Shown here in pieces: positions 48,196 through 60,690 of a stretch of DNA of 64,000 nucleotides. Position numbers and translations under genes: made by a program. Source of the DNA: Sinohyriopsis cumingii (lineage: Eukaryota > Mollusca > Bivalvia > Unionida > Unionidae); the NCBI GenBank assembly GCA_028554795.2, contig CM068830.1, forward strand, positions 106,801,145-106,865,144, written 5' to 3'. Position 1 is the stretch's first letter, and each line of letters begins with the position of its first letter. The notes below the pieces were generated by a model. It saw only the letters and a list, made by a program, of their open reading frames with translations. It was not told where the DNA came from and did not search any database.

Positions 48196-48611
48196 TACTG
48201 AGTTTCATAAAAGCTATCTTTTGGGTTTGATAAAAATGTTTGTAATCCAGCTTGTCAGATATGTACATCAGTATATATTTATCAAATACCTTAGAAGAAA
48301 ATTTGTTTCAACATATGGAGTTGCTCAAGAAATTGCAAAAAAGGGCATCACACATTCTCTGGTAAACCTCCTGGTGTGCATATCACACTTTTACTTGAAA
48401 AATTGCAGCAGGCTAAAACAGTATAGACAGTTTTTGTATGCCAAAAGGCTATTTTATTCAGTGTGGTCTTTGTAGATTTTAGGGAATGAGTCCAGGAAAA
48501 ATAATTCATTCACAACTGATTAACCTTCTATAAACAAATAACATTTAAATTTATTATTAATGTACTCATCATTTTTTTTTTCTAATGGTTTACAATATGA
48601 TTTTTTTATAG

Positions 48612-48726
48612 CCTTGTCGAGTGCGAAACTGGGAGCTTCATGTACAATTTAATGTCCATGGATCAGGGAAAAACTTGTTTGGAGATGGATTTGCCATTTG
48701 GTATACAAAACACAGACTCCAGTTAG
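48612..48726 (+). CDS. LMAN2: VIP36/LMAN2-like lectin, exon 3
   Basis: Acceptor 'tttttttatag' and donor 'TTAG|GTTTGT'. Encodes residues 81-119 with 'WELHVQFNVHGSGKNLFGDG' and 'FAIWYT', the conserved GDGxAxWYT strand of L-type lectins. Phase 0 in, phase 1 out. The donor is non-consensus at +3 to +5. Confidence 0.95.
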
Positions 48727-49230
48727 GTTTGTATAATGATTTTTATATTTTGACATTAATGCTAGTCCGCTTTCCCATAGTTAGCTGAATTTTCCCCAGT
48801 CAAAGAAAGAAAATAGACTTAATGAAATACATATAACAAATTTGTGTCTTGTATCACTGGATATAATCAAGTATATTCCTGTTTATCAGGACGTTTGTGA
48901 TGTCTGTGCATTAAAATAACCAGTACTAGATTACATGATATCTGATTGGCTATCAAGTATTGCAAATGGCTGCCTTCATTGTGCTAAGTTCAGTTTTTTG
49001 TGACTGTAATGTCCAAGTATCTGAGGATATACACACCTTCATCGGTTATTACTGCCTGAAAGCTTGCTGTAATACTTTAATATACTTTAAAAGCTAGTGT
49101 TTCTTTCTGTAAATTCCTATATTCATTTTTATCCCAGAAGTACCATGGAATTGTCTTGTACTTGAAATTAAGCAGAGGCAGAATTAAATGGTAGTAAAAG
49201 TTTTGAAATGTTGGCTTAATGTTTAGATTG

Positions 49231-50139
49231 TGTTACGTGTTTAGGTTTTCATAAACAGTAACAAGAAAAAAATGAAGACAACAAGCTTTCTAAAATTTAA
49301 CAAATAATTTATTTCCCTTGAAAAACGAGGTAAAAATGAGGAAAAGAACTTATGGTTTTAAGAATCAAATCCAAAAATAATCCAAGAATAATTCAGGAAT
49401 TAAAAATTAGAAGCCCTAGTAATAAAATGTTCTAATGAATCTAAATTCGAGTCCTGACAAAATCCTAAATGGAAGGTGATGACGTATGCTATAGTCAGTG
49501 TAGTACTGATGTGTCTACTGTTCTTTGTTCAACCATGGAACATAATGTTCCAGTTTTGAATTCCAAATAAAAATTCAATAAATGTCTTTGTCCAAGAATT
49601 CTGTATGAGCATTTAAATATTCCCAGGGAAAAGAATTAATCTCTTAGAATCCAAATAATTTGAAGAAAAATTAAAACTAGCTCCAACTGGTCACAACAGA
49701 ATTAACACCTTGACATCTACGTGTTTAAAAGCCAGATTGACTAAATTCTCTATAGAAAAAGATTATACACTAATTTAAGATGCAAAACAGATTCCTGTAT
49801 GAGGGTTTCATGATCACTTTCCAGAACAAGATAGAAGCTTTACATCACATACTCCCATTACAGCCACGATTCACTAATAAACTCCACATTAAGAATGAAT
49901 AAAAAAAATTTTAAAAGTTGTTTACTGATTCTGAATCAAGATCAGGAACTAGGTCAGCATTAAGATACAAAGTTCTAATATTAGGTGTTTACGAAAAAAC
50001 AGGTCAAAATCATTTTTTAAAAAATGTCAAATTGCAGTAAATAAAATTACATTACAGTAGCATGTAATGGAATAAGAAAAATTAAAACTAACAAACAATT
50101 AAATTAAATCAAATATAAATTAAATCAAATATACATAAC
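49231..50139. mobile_element. solo LTR, same family as 31842-32612
   Basis: Begins TGTTACGTGT and ends ATACATAACA. The first 170 bp align closely with the LTR at 31842 ('aacaacaagcttt', 'ggttttaagaatcaaatcc', 'tccaagaat'). Flanks attg/gttg may be a decayed target duplication. No internal domain adjoins it, so it is a recombination product. Confidence 0.85.
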
Positions 50140-50533
50140 AGTTGATAAAACAATTATCAAAATATGTAATTCTTGAAGTAATCTGCAGTAAGTTGATCAT
50201 GACTTTGAATGGGCTATTATAGCTTTCGTTAAATCTTGACAAAAATGATATATGAACATATTTTTTTCAAGAGTTTTGTACAGAGAGTAACTTATTCAAA
50301 ATGAAAGGTGTCTAAAGTACAGCCGTTCAAGCAATAGGGTGACTTTAATGCCAAATATAGTTGACTTGTGTCACAAAGTTAAGTTCCTTGTTACTATAGC
50401 TCTCACTCATTATAACATGGTAGTCAGGGTCCATTACCACTAACCACATTATTACCTAACCTTGTTATACCGAGAGGTATGATAGATTGAAAGTAGCTTA
50501 ATGTACAGAACTGTGGTCAAAATTTGTTAAATA

Positions 50534-51851
50534 CAGTGGTCCCCCTCTTATACGGCCACCCCTTCTGAAAGTGGCCTTATAAAACAGGGGATGGCCTTTC
50601 CAGAGGGGGACTATATATGTGAGATGTTTGTGTATATGTGTATATAGCAGGAAAGCTACATATAACTTAAAGCAGTTAATACATCATTTAAAAATAGCAT
50701 TAATTATTAAAATGTTCTTCTTGTCTTAAAAATAGAGTTATTTCAAGGTAACATAAATTAATAGTTCTTATTCTTAGGCGTGGAATATGAGTTCGATATT
50801 GTTGGCATGCGCATTGCAGAACCATTCAGAAATGTTATTTAAATTTTGGTACATACATTGTTTCATATTAAAATTAATTCTCTTTCCATTTACTCTATTT
50901 TCCCACTGCTACAGAATATTCTCCTTATCTTTTACGATCTTGTTTATTTGAATCTTGGCAACATAAAATCTTGAGGCAAGTGAACTCTCCCCATTGTTGT
51001 CAAGTTGAATAACTTTTACTTTTCCTTTTCCTTCTAAAGTACTATTTCTTCGTTTATGTGATGACATGTTAAAGTTTTTTAATGATTTATTCCTATGTTG
51101 CTAATTGTACAGTACTGCAATTTTATTTTGCAGACGAAATTTTCGTAAATGAAAAACCTTGTTATAAAGGAAGTGATACATGTACTGTCACATGATTTTT
51201 TGGTCTTTGTTTGGTACCCTGTTTTGTTCAAGGTTAATTGTTTCTCTGTGTGTGTGTATGTTAATGCACAAAATCTGTTTTTAGCCTGTCTAACCATGTT
51301 ATGATCTTGACATTTACTTCGGTCGTAATCGTCAATTTTTTTAAAAAAGTCTGTGTGAAGCCCAAAGCTCTATCAAAACATTGTTGACCCCATTTCTTTC
51401 TGACCATGTTATGATCTTGACATTTACATCTGGTCGTAATCATGAGTTTAAAAAAAAAAAACACGAAGGCGAAAGCTGTATCAAAACATTGCTGGCCCCA
51501 TTTCCTGCAAACATTGCCGTTACTGATATAATAACAACCTTAGTAGTACATGTACTTTAGCAAACATTTTTTTCAGTAATAAAAACATGACATCGAGAAA
51601 GAGAATCAGATTACTTACCTTACTGTATTTAAATATTGGTTCTAGACACATGTTAATTATAAAATGTGGCTGTTTGTGAGGGATAAATTTTACAATTGTG
51701 CACTAATATGTTGGCCGCTGGTCACGTTAGAGAGGTGGCCTTTTTTGAAGGGTACTTTTGAAAACAAAACTCATCTGTGCCAAGGGATTCTGTCTGTAAA
51801 GAGTGTGTGGTCACTGGTCAGTGGGGGGGCCATTCATGAGGGGGACCACTG
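50534..51851. mobile_element. Tc1/mariner-superfamily (Tigger/pogo-like) non-autonomous element
   Basis: The ends CAGTGGTCCCCCTC (50534) and GAGGGGGACCACTG (to 51851) are perfect 14-bp inverted repeats flanked by TA on both sides, the target duplication of this superfamily. The CAGTGG(T/A)xCC end is typical of pogo/Tigger elements. Subterminal 'ggccacc' motifs also repeat in inverse. At 1318 bp, no transposase frame is recognisable. An internal tandem duplication (unit about 111 bp, copies from 51290 and 51401) has been added. Confidence 0.85.
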
Positions 51852-52868
51852 TAATGAGTGTTTTGAAAAGGAAATGAAGGTACAAGATCAATTTTCGTTT
51901 TATTTTCTTTCATCCCTTATTGTTATACACTGGTATGATTTTGTTCATTCCATTTACTCATCTAATAACAACAACATTTGCACTAGTTGGAAAATTTATT
52001 TGAGAGGGAATGAAGAGAAGTAGGCATGCTTTTTTAAGCAGATTTCAGAAGAAAGAGCATGCATTGAATAAAAATAACACTGGGTGAGTATTGGTGATCA
52101 GCTGGGGTGCTGGAATAATTGTAAGGGCAACCTTGGGCAGAAGAAGAACTGAGCTGTTGGGTATTTCCTTCTTAATTAGTAAGCATACTTGCTAAAATAA
52201 TGTGGCGTCTTCAGTTTACAACATTGACATCAAATCTTGTGTTCCAGCTTTTGACCAAATTGGCTGATCCGTGGATGTCACCAATCAACATCAGATAAAT
52301 TCATATGCATATAAAAAATTACCAGGTTTCTTGGTTCGAGGGAGAAATTACTTGGCTCATAATGTGATGAAACATCAATATTTTATCTAGTTTTAATTAC
52401 ACCCAACAATATTTAGGACCATTATCTTTCAAGATTCTGCATTATTATGACAATTTTTTATATACAATTTTTCGAATGTAATGGCAGCATTGGGGCTTCA
52501 GCTAATTTTTGAACTTGCACAAGTCACAATATTGCTTCAGTTTGCACACAAACTGACACAAACATATACACTCTAAAACACAGAGATTTTATTTGATTAT
52601 ATTACTTTTTGAACCCTAGCTAATGTGGCAGTAATTATCATTGTGTACCTCAAGCACTGTACAAATTAGTTTCAGTTTATTCTTTATCGTGGAATATAAA
52701 CTGAATGTTGGTATGTGTACACAAAATCACCAGCCTCTTAAGGAGTGTAAAGGTCATTAAGTGCTATAAGGTTTGCACAATTATACAGATTATATGATAG
52801 TACCAGTCTGCCTGATATCTTTTTAACGAACTTGTATACTGCAAATGACAGACAGCTCTGTCCAGTTT

Positions 52869-52995
52869 TTACATCATTTACGTCTCATATTTCCATAGAC
52901 ATACATCATTTGTCTCATATTTCCAAAGACATACCTCATTTACATCTCATATTTCCATAGACTTACATGATTTTTGCATCTCATATTTTCATAGA
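52869..52995 (+). repeat. tandem array, about 33-bp unit, four diverged copies
   Basis: 'ctcatatttccatagacata' recurs with small changes. It ends 70 bp before exon 4. Confidence 0.8.
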
Positions 52996-53067
52996 CTATT
53001 GTGTTATACATTTGATTCTTTCTGCAATAAGATTCAAGGGAATTTGTTATTTTCTCTTCCTTACCAG

Positions 53068-53150
53068 GACCAGTATTTGGGAGCATGGACTATTTTGTTG
53101 GGTTAGCAATTTTCTTGGATACGTACAGCAATCATAATGGGCCACACAAT
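53068..53150 (+). CDS. LMAN2: VIP36/LMAN2-like lectin, exon 4
   Basis: Acceptor 'cttccttaccag' and donor 'AAT|GTAAGT'. Encodes residues 119-146: 'GPVFGSMDYFVGLAIFLDTY' then 'SNHNGPHN'. Asp136 in LDTY corresponds to the conserved metal and sugar site aspartate of the family. The loop after it is a few residues shorter than in vertebrate VIP36, judged from recall. Confidence 0.95.
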
Positions 53151-53363
53151 GTAAGTAGGAACTAGAGGATGGGGTGGGGGTGGCACCTCATTCAAAATGA
53201 CATTTATTTTAACAAAGCATTTTTTGATAGGCATTGCCTTAAGATTGTTGCATAATTTTGATAATTGTCTTCAGGCCTCATGTTCTCAAAGCCGTGTAAA
53301 CATGAAACTGAGGTTGAAGTTCGGAACCCCAAAATCGTATATGACACTTCTGGTAAAGACATG

Positions 53364-53560
53364 GATTATGAAACGTTTTCAGATAAAACACTTACGGTAG
53401 ACATATGCGTCATGGAAATGTATCCGATACGGATTATGAAACGTTTTCAGATAAAACACTTACGGTAGACATATGCATCATGGAAATGTATCAGATATGG
53501 ATTATGAAACGTTTTCAGATAAAACACTTACGGTAGACATATGCATCATGGAAATGTGTC
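53364..53560 (+). repeat. tandem array, 68-bp unit, about three copies
   Basis: 'gattatgaaacgttttcaga' starts copies at 53364, 53432 and 53500. Looser 'acatacatcatggaaatttg' repeats continue to about 53700. Confidence 0.95.
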
Positions 53561-54299
53561 AGATATGAAACTTGTGGTACATATATACATCAGGGAATTT
53601 TTTTTAGATGTGACATTTAAGGTAAACACATACATCATAGAAATTTGTCAGATATGGAATTTTATGGTAACACATACATCATGGAAATTTGTCAGTGAAG
53701 TAAAATCTGAAAGTTATGTGATTCTGATTTTTTCCTATTGAAGTTTGCTTAAATAAATAGTTAATTAAACAGTTTATAAAATCTAAGTTTCGGTTGTTTT
53801 TTCTGAGAAAGTTTTGAGAATACTAGTCCTGATGTAAAAATCTATTTATCACATTTAAAAGTGCTGATTTACTTCAGTGATACAGTTGATAGTTTACTGA
53901 ATGACCTTTCTTTAAAGTGAAAAACCATTTAGATGTTTTGTACATTATGCCTGTCTCTTATGTTATGCCATTATATTATAAATTATGTCACTGAGTTATT
54001 TCACATATATATATATATATTATTGAAAAATGTAAGTTTATTCACCTAAATAACATGGGAGTCATGTAATAAAGCATTTTCCTGCAGGTCTGTACTTGAA
54101 ATTATGATCATAAAATCGTTGTGATCTTCATCTGTTTACCCAGAAATGAAAACTTTTTATTATTTTTTGTAAATTCTGGACTTCTGTCATCAATATTTTA
54201 ATTAACAAGCATAATTATGAGCTAAAGTAAAAGGATTTGTAAGTATTAATTTTTTAACTTAATTCTGTTTTACAAAAGAAAATTTGAACAGCCTGGGTC

Positions 54300-55290
54300 A
54301 GCTACATTAGTGTGTCCCAGGGCACGACACTGCACTTATTGCCATAGCATTGAATAAATGTCATATGCTCCATTAGTGTCCCAGGGCACGACACTATGCA
54401 CTTATTGCTGTGGCATTGAATAACTGTCATATGCTCCATTAGTGTGTCCCATGACATGGCACTTTGCACTTATTGCTATGACATTAAATAACTGTTATAT
54501 GCTCCATTAGTATGTCCCATGACATGGCACTTTGCACTTATTGCCATGACATTAAATAACTGTCATAAGTGCCATTAGTGTGTCCCAGGACATAGCACTT
54601 TGTACTTATTGCCATGTTATTAAGTAACTGTTATATGCTCCATTATTATGTCCCAGGACATGGCATTTTGCACTTACTGCCATGACATTAAATAACTGTC
54701 ATATGCTCCATTAGTGTGTCCCAGGGCACAACACTATGCACTTATTGTTATGGCATTGAATAACTGTCATATGCTCCATTAGTGTGTCCCATGACATGGC
54801 ACTTTGCACTTATTGCCATGACATTAAATAACTGTCATATGCTCCATTAGTGTGTCCCAGGGCACGACACTATGCACTTATTGCTATGGCATTGTATAAC
54901 TGTCATATGCTCCATTAGTGTGTCCCATGACATGGCACTTTGCACTTATTGCCATGACATTAAATAACTGTCATATGCTCCATTAGTGTGTCCCATGACA
55001 TGGCACTTTGCACTTATTGCAATGTTATTAAATAACTTTTATATGCTCCATTAGTGTGTCCCAGGACATGACACTTTGCACTTATTGCCATGACATTAAA
55101 TAACTGTCATATGCTCCATTAGTGTGTCCCAGGGCACGACACTATGCACTTATTGCTATGGCATTGTATAACTGTCATATGCTCCATTAGTGTGTCCCAG
55201 GACATGACACTTTGCACTTATTGCCATGTTATTAAATAACTGTTATATGCTCCATTAGTGTGTCCTTGAGCCTGACACTATGCACTTATA
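54300..55290 (+). repeat. tandem array, 68-bp unit, about 15 copies
   Basis: Unit 'ctccattagtgtgtcccagg', 'gcacgacactatgcacttat', 'tgctatggcattgaataact' and 'gtcatatg'. Two sub-variants, 'cccagggcacgacac' and 'cccatgacatggcac', are interspersed, sometimes alternating, which hints at higher-order amplification. Confidence 0.95.
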
Positions 55291-55554
55291 TCGCCTTGAC
55301 ACTAAATTACCTAACATATGCTAGAGCATATAATAATAAACCACTTGGCATATTTTTATACCTTTAATTGGATATCTTTAAGTTAGATTTCAACCTAATT
55401 CACTGTCTTTCAGTTCTTGAGTCTATTCTGTTTCTTACAAGACAGCTTATTCCATAATGTTAAATGATAATAACTTTAATCTTATTTTATGATTCCACAG
55501 CATAAGTTTGGTATTTACTTACACAATTAAATGAAGATTATTGGTTATTTTCAG

Positions 55555-55716
55555 CATCAGCATCCATATGTGTCAGCTATGATAAACAATGGGTCACTAC
55601 ACTATGATCATGATCGTGATGGAACCCACACATCACTAGCAGGATGTGAGGCTCAGTTTCGAAACAAGCCCCATGATACATTTATTGCAATTAGGTACCA
55701 TGGAACTACACTGAAG
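55555..55716 (+). CDS. LMAN2: VIP36/LMAN2-like lectin, exon 5
   Basis: Acceptor 'ggttattttcag' and donor 'AAG|GTAGGT'. Encodes residues 147-200: 'HPYVSAMINNGSLHYDHDRD', 'LAGCEAQFRN', 'DTFIAIRY'. It contains the family's Asn in MINNG with an N-glycosylation sequon (Asn158-Gly-Ser) and the conserved His/Asp loop. Cys177 can pair with Cys214 of exon 6, the family disulfide. The exon's last 21 bp and donor are repeated downstream (see 55696-56272). Confidence 0.95.
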
Positions 55717-56272
55717 GTAGGTTGGATTACTATATTGCCATGTTAGATATCTTGCTACCATGGAACTACACTGAAGGTAGGTTGGATTACTATATTGCCA
55801 TATTAGACATCTTGGTACCAGGACTACATTGAAGGTAGGTTGGATTACTATATTGCCATGTTAGATATCTTGTTACCATGGAACTACACTGAAAGTAGGT
55901 TGGATTACTATATTGCCATATTAGACATCTTGGTACCAGGACTACATTGAAGGTAGGTTGGATTACTATATTGCCATATTAGACATCTTGGTACCATGGA
56001 ACTACATTGAAGGTAGGTTGGATTACTATATTGCCATATTAGACATCTTGGTACCAGGACTACACTGAAGTTATGATACTACCATATTAGACATCTTGGT
56101 ACCAGGGAACTACACTGACGGTAGGTTGGATTACTATACTACGATATTAGACATATTGGTACCAGGGAACTACACTGACGGTAGGTTGGATTACTATACT
56201 ACCACATTGGACATCTTGGTACCAGGACTACATTGAAGGTTGGACATCCATATTGTCATGTTAGACATCTTA
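55696..56272 (+). repeat. 60-bp tandem array containing the exon 5 end and splice donor, ten copies
   Basis: Units start (taccatgg/taccagg) at 55696, 55756, 55816, 55874, 55934, 55992, 56052, 56100, 56160 and 56220. Unit 1 is the genuine end of exon 5 (last 21 bp) plus 39 bp of intron. A 'gtaggt' donor-like hexamer is kept in units 1-6, 8 and 9. Confidence 0.97.
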
Positions 56273-57357
56273 AATTTGAATTACTTCACAGCATGCATAA
56301 TGTGGATTGACCTTTTCTACTCCAGCGAATGATTTTCTCCCACTACTCTCTTTTATGCCCAGGTACGGTGGGTAAAATTTAATCCCATGCTACATTGTAG
56401 GTTTGGATGTTAAAATATGATTGATTTATGACATGTTAAGATAATTACTTTTAATTTTTTGGTGACAGTCAGACAATCCACAAAGTTTTGGTGACAAATC
56501 TGGCATCATTATCTTCAACAGTGGCATTTATGTGAAGCTACTGAATTACGGTTTTAAAGTCATAATTTCTATATTCATCTATGATGGGGGATAATATTAC
56601 TAAATGTCTGAATTTTATTGGCTGATATGCTTATTGTTCCAATTTTGCCTCCATCTATAGAAAGCAAGATCTTCAGGCAAGACATCAAGTTCTCAGGACT
56701 GTTGTCTTATTTCCCTCCTGCTGACTGTTGTTTTCACATGACACCATAATTGAAATCATTTACAAATCATTATATAGATTTACAGTTTAATACATTTTCA
56801 AACATTTTTTGCAGTGAACAATTTTTTGCACATGACAAAACTAATAGTCAGATGTTTTTTATGTTGTGTCAGGGGAGTTAAAGTAGGTCAGTTGGTGGAG
56901 TGTCAGAATCATAATTCAGGTGTTACATGTTTGCTTCGATCTACTGCTTTATTGTGTACTTATTAAAGACATTTAGAACCTTTTCCACAGCATGTTAAAA
57001 TAAATAAAGTGCTGAAAATGCCATTGAGCACCAATTAAAAGACACATGTTTAGTCTGGTACGTGGAAGAATCAATCTTCAATGACAGGTGACTGCTTAAC
57101 ATAACATTACACTAATGAAGATCCTATTGTAGTCTCATACAAAACTCGGGGGTGGGGCGGGGTGTCTCTCATTTGGCCTTGAGTTTTTCTGGCCAATGAA
57201 GAATGTTACTTGAATTCAGTAGAAAGCAGAATTAAAACTTGAACAGACAAAAAAATGTTTATTGAATTTAACCTCTGTAGATTTTTATGTAGGATGACAA
57301 AGGTTTAAATCAACCAGGTCACTTGTACCTAACATTTTGAAAATCATCATAACCATG

Positions 57358-57474
57358 CTCTTTTTTGATTGGTTAGTATTTAACATAAAAAAATCTTTTT
57401 TGGATTGGTTAGTATTTAACATAAAAAAATCTTTTTTGGATTGGTTAGTATTTAACATAAAAAAATCTTTGTGA
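57358..57474 (+). repeat. tandem array, 36-bp unit, three copies
   Basis: 'gattggttagtatttaacat' starts at 57367, 57403 and 57439. Confidence 0.95.
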
Positions 57475-58374
57475 ATTTATATAATAAGAAGTTGATCAGT
57501 GTAACAGATATGCTGGCATGGTATGCACTTTTACAAATTTGCACACTTGAAGAGCAGTGATGCATGAAAACTCCCACAAATTTGTTCAAAAATGTGCATA
57601 TAATAATGTACTATGTCATGTATGTTTTTCTTTAACGGTTAACCCTTAAAGTATTTGTTGCGACATAAGTTGTACCACAGGTAGAGGTTTTATAATGCTG
57701 TAATTTTTTCAGGTAGACAGTTTTTTAAACATTTTTAGGTACTTCAGCTTGATATAAATGGTTGTTCAACTAAATTTGATTGGCACAACAAGTATTCTGT
57801 CATAGTTTGAATCTTGTTTTCATCAAGAAAGTTTTACAAGTGCTTGTTCAAAATATGGGCTACCTAGAAAACCAAAAATGGCTGATGATGGCGATAATGA
57901 CAGTGATTCCTAAAGTTTTAAAATATATCATATTAGTGAAGATTGGAAAGTGTTAAATTGAAATGTCAGTGTCTGATGTTGAACCTGAAAATTATGTTCA
58001 ATACGAGGCTGATGTACATGGTCAATAGACAAAAACATATGGCATGCCGATCAATCCTCTTTTCAGTGGTATTTTTTTAAGTGAAATGTAGAAATGGCAG
58101 AATACCTACCCTAACTGAAGTATAGGCAATTTAAAGTAGAGTGCAAGTTTATTTATTTCTCAAACAATTTAGCACTGGGGGATCTTGGACTGCAAAACTG
58201 TTTAGCACTCTAAGGGTTAAAATAAATTGAATAAATAAGATTTAAAAAAGAAATTAAAAGGTAAGGATGTTTATTTCTTCAAAATATATCTCTCTTTACC
58301 CTTCTTCCCATACTTTTTTCCTACCCCCCCCCCCATTTTGGTGACAAGAAAGGAGCTTATCACTTTAAACTAAT

Positions 58375-58472
58375 TCCTGGCAGCATCACTGAGTGGAGTG
58401 ATACCTTAAATAAAGGTTCATTTTTCTGGCAGCATCACTGAGTGGAATGATACCTTAAATAAAGGTTCATTT
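58375..58472 (+). repeat. tandem duplication, about 50-bp unit
   Basis: Two copies of 'ctggcagcatcactgagtgg' and its following 30 bp. Confidence 0.95.
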
Positions 58473-58607
58473 CCATGATAATTTTAAAAACCGTGAAAAG
58501 GTGTCTGTTTAAGACAGGTGACTTGAAGATGTGATTCTGTAATACAGGTGATCTTTAAGGCAGGTTTAACTGTGTATACAGTGTAATAAATGTGAGGAAA
58601 CAAAATA

Positions 58608-58610
<3 letters not shown>

Positions 58611-58667
<57 letters not shown>
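58611..58667. repeat. (TA)n microsatellite
   Basis: About 57 bp of pure TA. Confidence 0.95.
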
Positions 58668-58670
<3 letters not shown>

Positions 58671-58966
58671 GTAATTAGTACGGTCAAACTGCAAGTAACA
58701 TAACTTGAATCTGCCATTACGTAATGTATGTGCTGGCAGATCAGGCTCTGTGTTATTTGGTCTGTTATTAATTACTGCTAACAAACTATTCCCAAATCGG
58801 CTAATGCATGATGCAACGACAAATTTTGATGTATACAGTTTGCAAATGGACCCAACTTGTAAGCAAGTATATACTGTATATACACTCAGTTGAAAAGAAC
58901 TATATAATAGCTCTACTGTGCAAGAACCATATTGTTTCTATGGCAACATGTATCTTGTTTATTCAG

Positions 58967-59081
58967 GTTTCCATGGATATTGATGGCAAGAATAGCTGGA
59001 AAGAATGTTTTACTGCCCATGGAGTATATCTTCCTACTGGCTACTTCTTTGGAGCCTCTGCAGCCACTGGAGATTTAGCAG
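58967..59081 (+). CDS. LMAN2: VIP36/LMAN2-like lectin, exon 6
   Basis: Acceptor 'cttgtttattcag' and donor 'GCAG|GTCAGT'. Encodes residues 201-239: 'VSMDIDGKNSWKECFTAHGV', 'LPTGYFFGASAATGDL'. The Gly-Asp-Leu of the carbohydrate-binding loop and the second disulfide cysteine (Cys214, 37 residues after Cys177) are present. Confidence 0.95.
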
Positions 59082-60532
59082 GTCAGTTTTGTTACCTAGT
59101 CCAGCATAGCTTCTTCTATAATGACTCGGAAGGTCCCCCACAACACTTATGGATGAAAGGGATGAAATTTTTTTTAAAAATAATTTGATATGCACATTTT
59201 TTTCAGGAACATGTTTTAATAGCTTGTTGATGTTTCCGATACTTTTGTTTTGTTTACTGGACCAAAATACAACAGCAGTTGAAAAAACCCAGGATTTTCC
59301 CACACTGTGAATATTGCAGAAAAGGGCAAGTACTGTTGCAATAGTTGTCAACTGTAACCCTGTGAAAACCTTGTCAATCAGATTTTCTTCAAATTTAATT
59401 ATGATGCAAATGAAGTTTTCAGATGAGATTGATGTACTTTACATTTCATTATTTCATCAAACAATTGGAGCAAAAATGAATGATTGACAGAGTAATATAA
59501 AAATTTGCACAAGGCATTTATCTGTATCATACTTATGCACTCTCCATACAAACTATCTAACTTAATTTATTCAGTGGAAGATTTCTTAGTCAGTGTAATA
59601 CTTTGTGACTTTTTTGGAAAAGTTATGTCAAATTCATATCCTATATACATTGTATATGCTGGGGAAAAAATTGTATGATTGATATATTTTTTGACACGAG
59701 ACTGGTACTCTATTGCTGTTTTAGACATGTTGTTCTTCAGATACATTACTCAATCATAAATTACATTCAGAGTATCCATAACCTTGCAAATGCAGTTATG
59801 TCTCATCCCAAAGGTTAAAAAAAGAAAGATGTTGAACTGAGAAAGTGTTTCTGGAAATGTCAGTGAGTGATTTGTAGCTTCTTGTAGCAAAAAAAAAAGT
59901 GCTGAGAGTAACCTGCCCTTATAAATTGTGATTGATCCTATATCTAATAATTTACCAGTTACTTCCTCCTTTGTTTGCATGTTTTTTCTCAAGACCACAT
60001 AAATCTGCATTAATTTGTGCTTTATCATCAGTGGAGTGATTCTTGTGTGTTTTTTTTACCATGGGAAGTATAATCCAACAGTTTTGTTCTACTTCTCATT
60101 CTGTCGTGATTGAAGATGAATATTTTGTCTGGTACGATATGCTTTTTTTGACCATCTTAATTGGCTGCGGTATGGTCAATAGTACCTTCATTTTGTCTCA
60201 GTACTCAACAAAATTTGTGAGATCAATTGAGTAATTGTTTTTTTATTTATTACATGTTATAATTCCTGTAATTTCCTTTGGTAATTTGCTCCATTCATAG
60301 GTTCACATTCATCTGAGTTTAGTGATAGGTATATTGATCTGTCTTCCCATATAACCAATCCTGTACTCATCGGAGATAACGACCCACATTTGGCCAGTCC
60401 ATTCCTAGGTATCATGGACACCATGCACAACCAGCACTGGATTAAATGAACCATTCAGACACACTATCCAGTACTATACTCATGGACATATCATGGATCA
60501 GCACCAGACTGGCCCATCACTAGTCCAGGATT

Positions 60533-60690
60533 CATTGTTATCCATTGCTAGCTTCAGTGACTTCCAATTCAGGGACACCAGTCCTGTCTTCTTGTTATCC
60601 ATTGCTGGTTTCAGTTACTTCCTATTCAAGGACACCAATGCTGTCTTCATTGTGTGGCCCACTACTGGCTTCAACAACATCCCATTCATG
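60533..60690 (+). repeat. three diverged tandem copies, about 57 bp
   Basis: 'ttgttatccattgctagctt' and 'caattcagggacaccag' recur twice more with changes. The ORF across it is an array effect. Confidence 0.75.

Larger units (their letters stand above)
42472..48611 (+). other. intron 2 of the lectin gene
   Basis: 6.1 kb. Holds a MITE-like element and four tandem arrays (listed). 42890-44450 and 45200-46690 show no exon or recognised element. Confidence 0.6.
48727..53067 (+). other. intron 3 of the lectin gene
   Basis: 4.3 kb. Holds a solo LTR, a DNA transposon with Tigger-like ends and short repeats (listed). No other exon seen. Confidence 0.6.
53151..55554 (+). other. intron 4 of the lectin gene, largely satellite
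   Basis: About half of this 2.4-kb intron is two tandem arrays (53364-53560 and 54300-55290). Confidence 0.7.
55717..58966 (+). other. intron 5 of the lectin gene
   Basis: 3.25 kb. Begins inside the 60-bp array. Also holds arrays at 57358, 58375 and 58611 and a diverged MITE relative near 58685-58850. No other exon seen. Confidence 0.6.
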
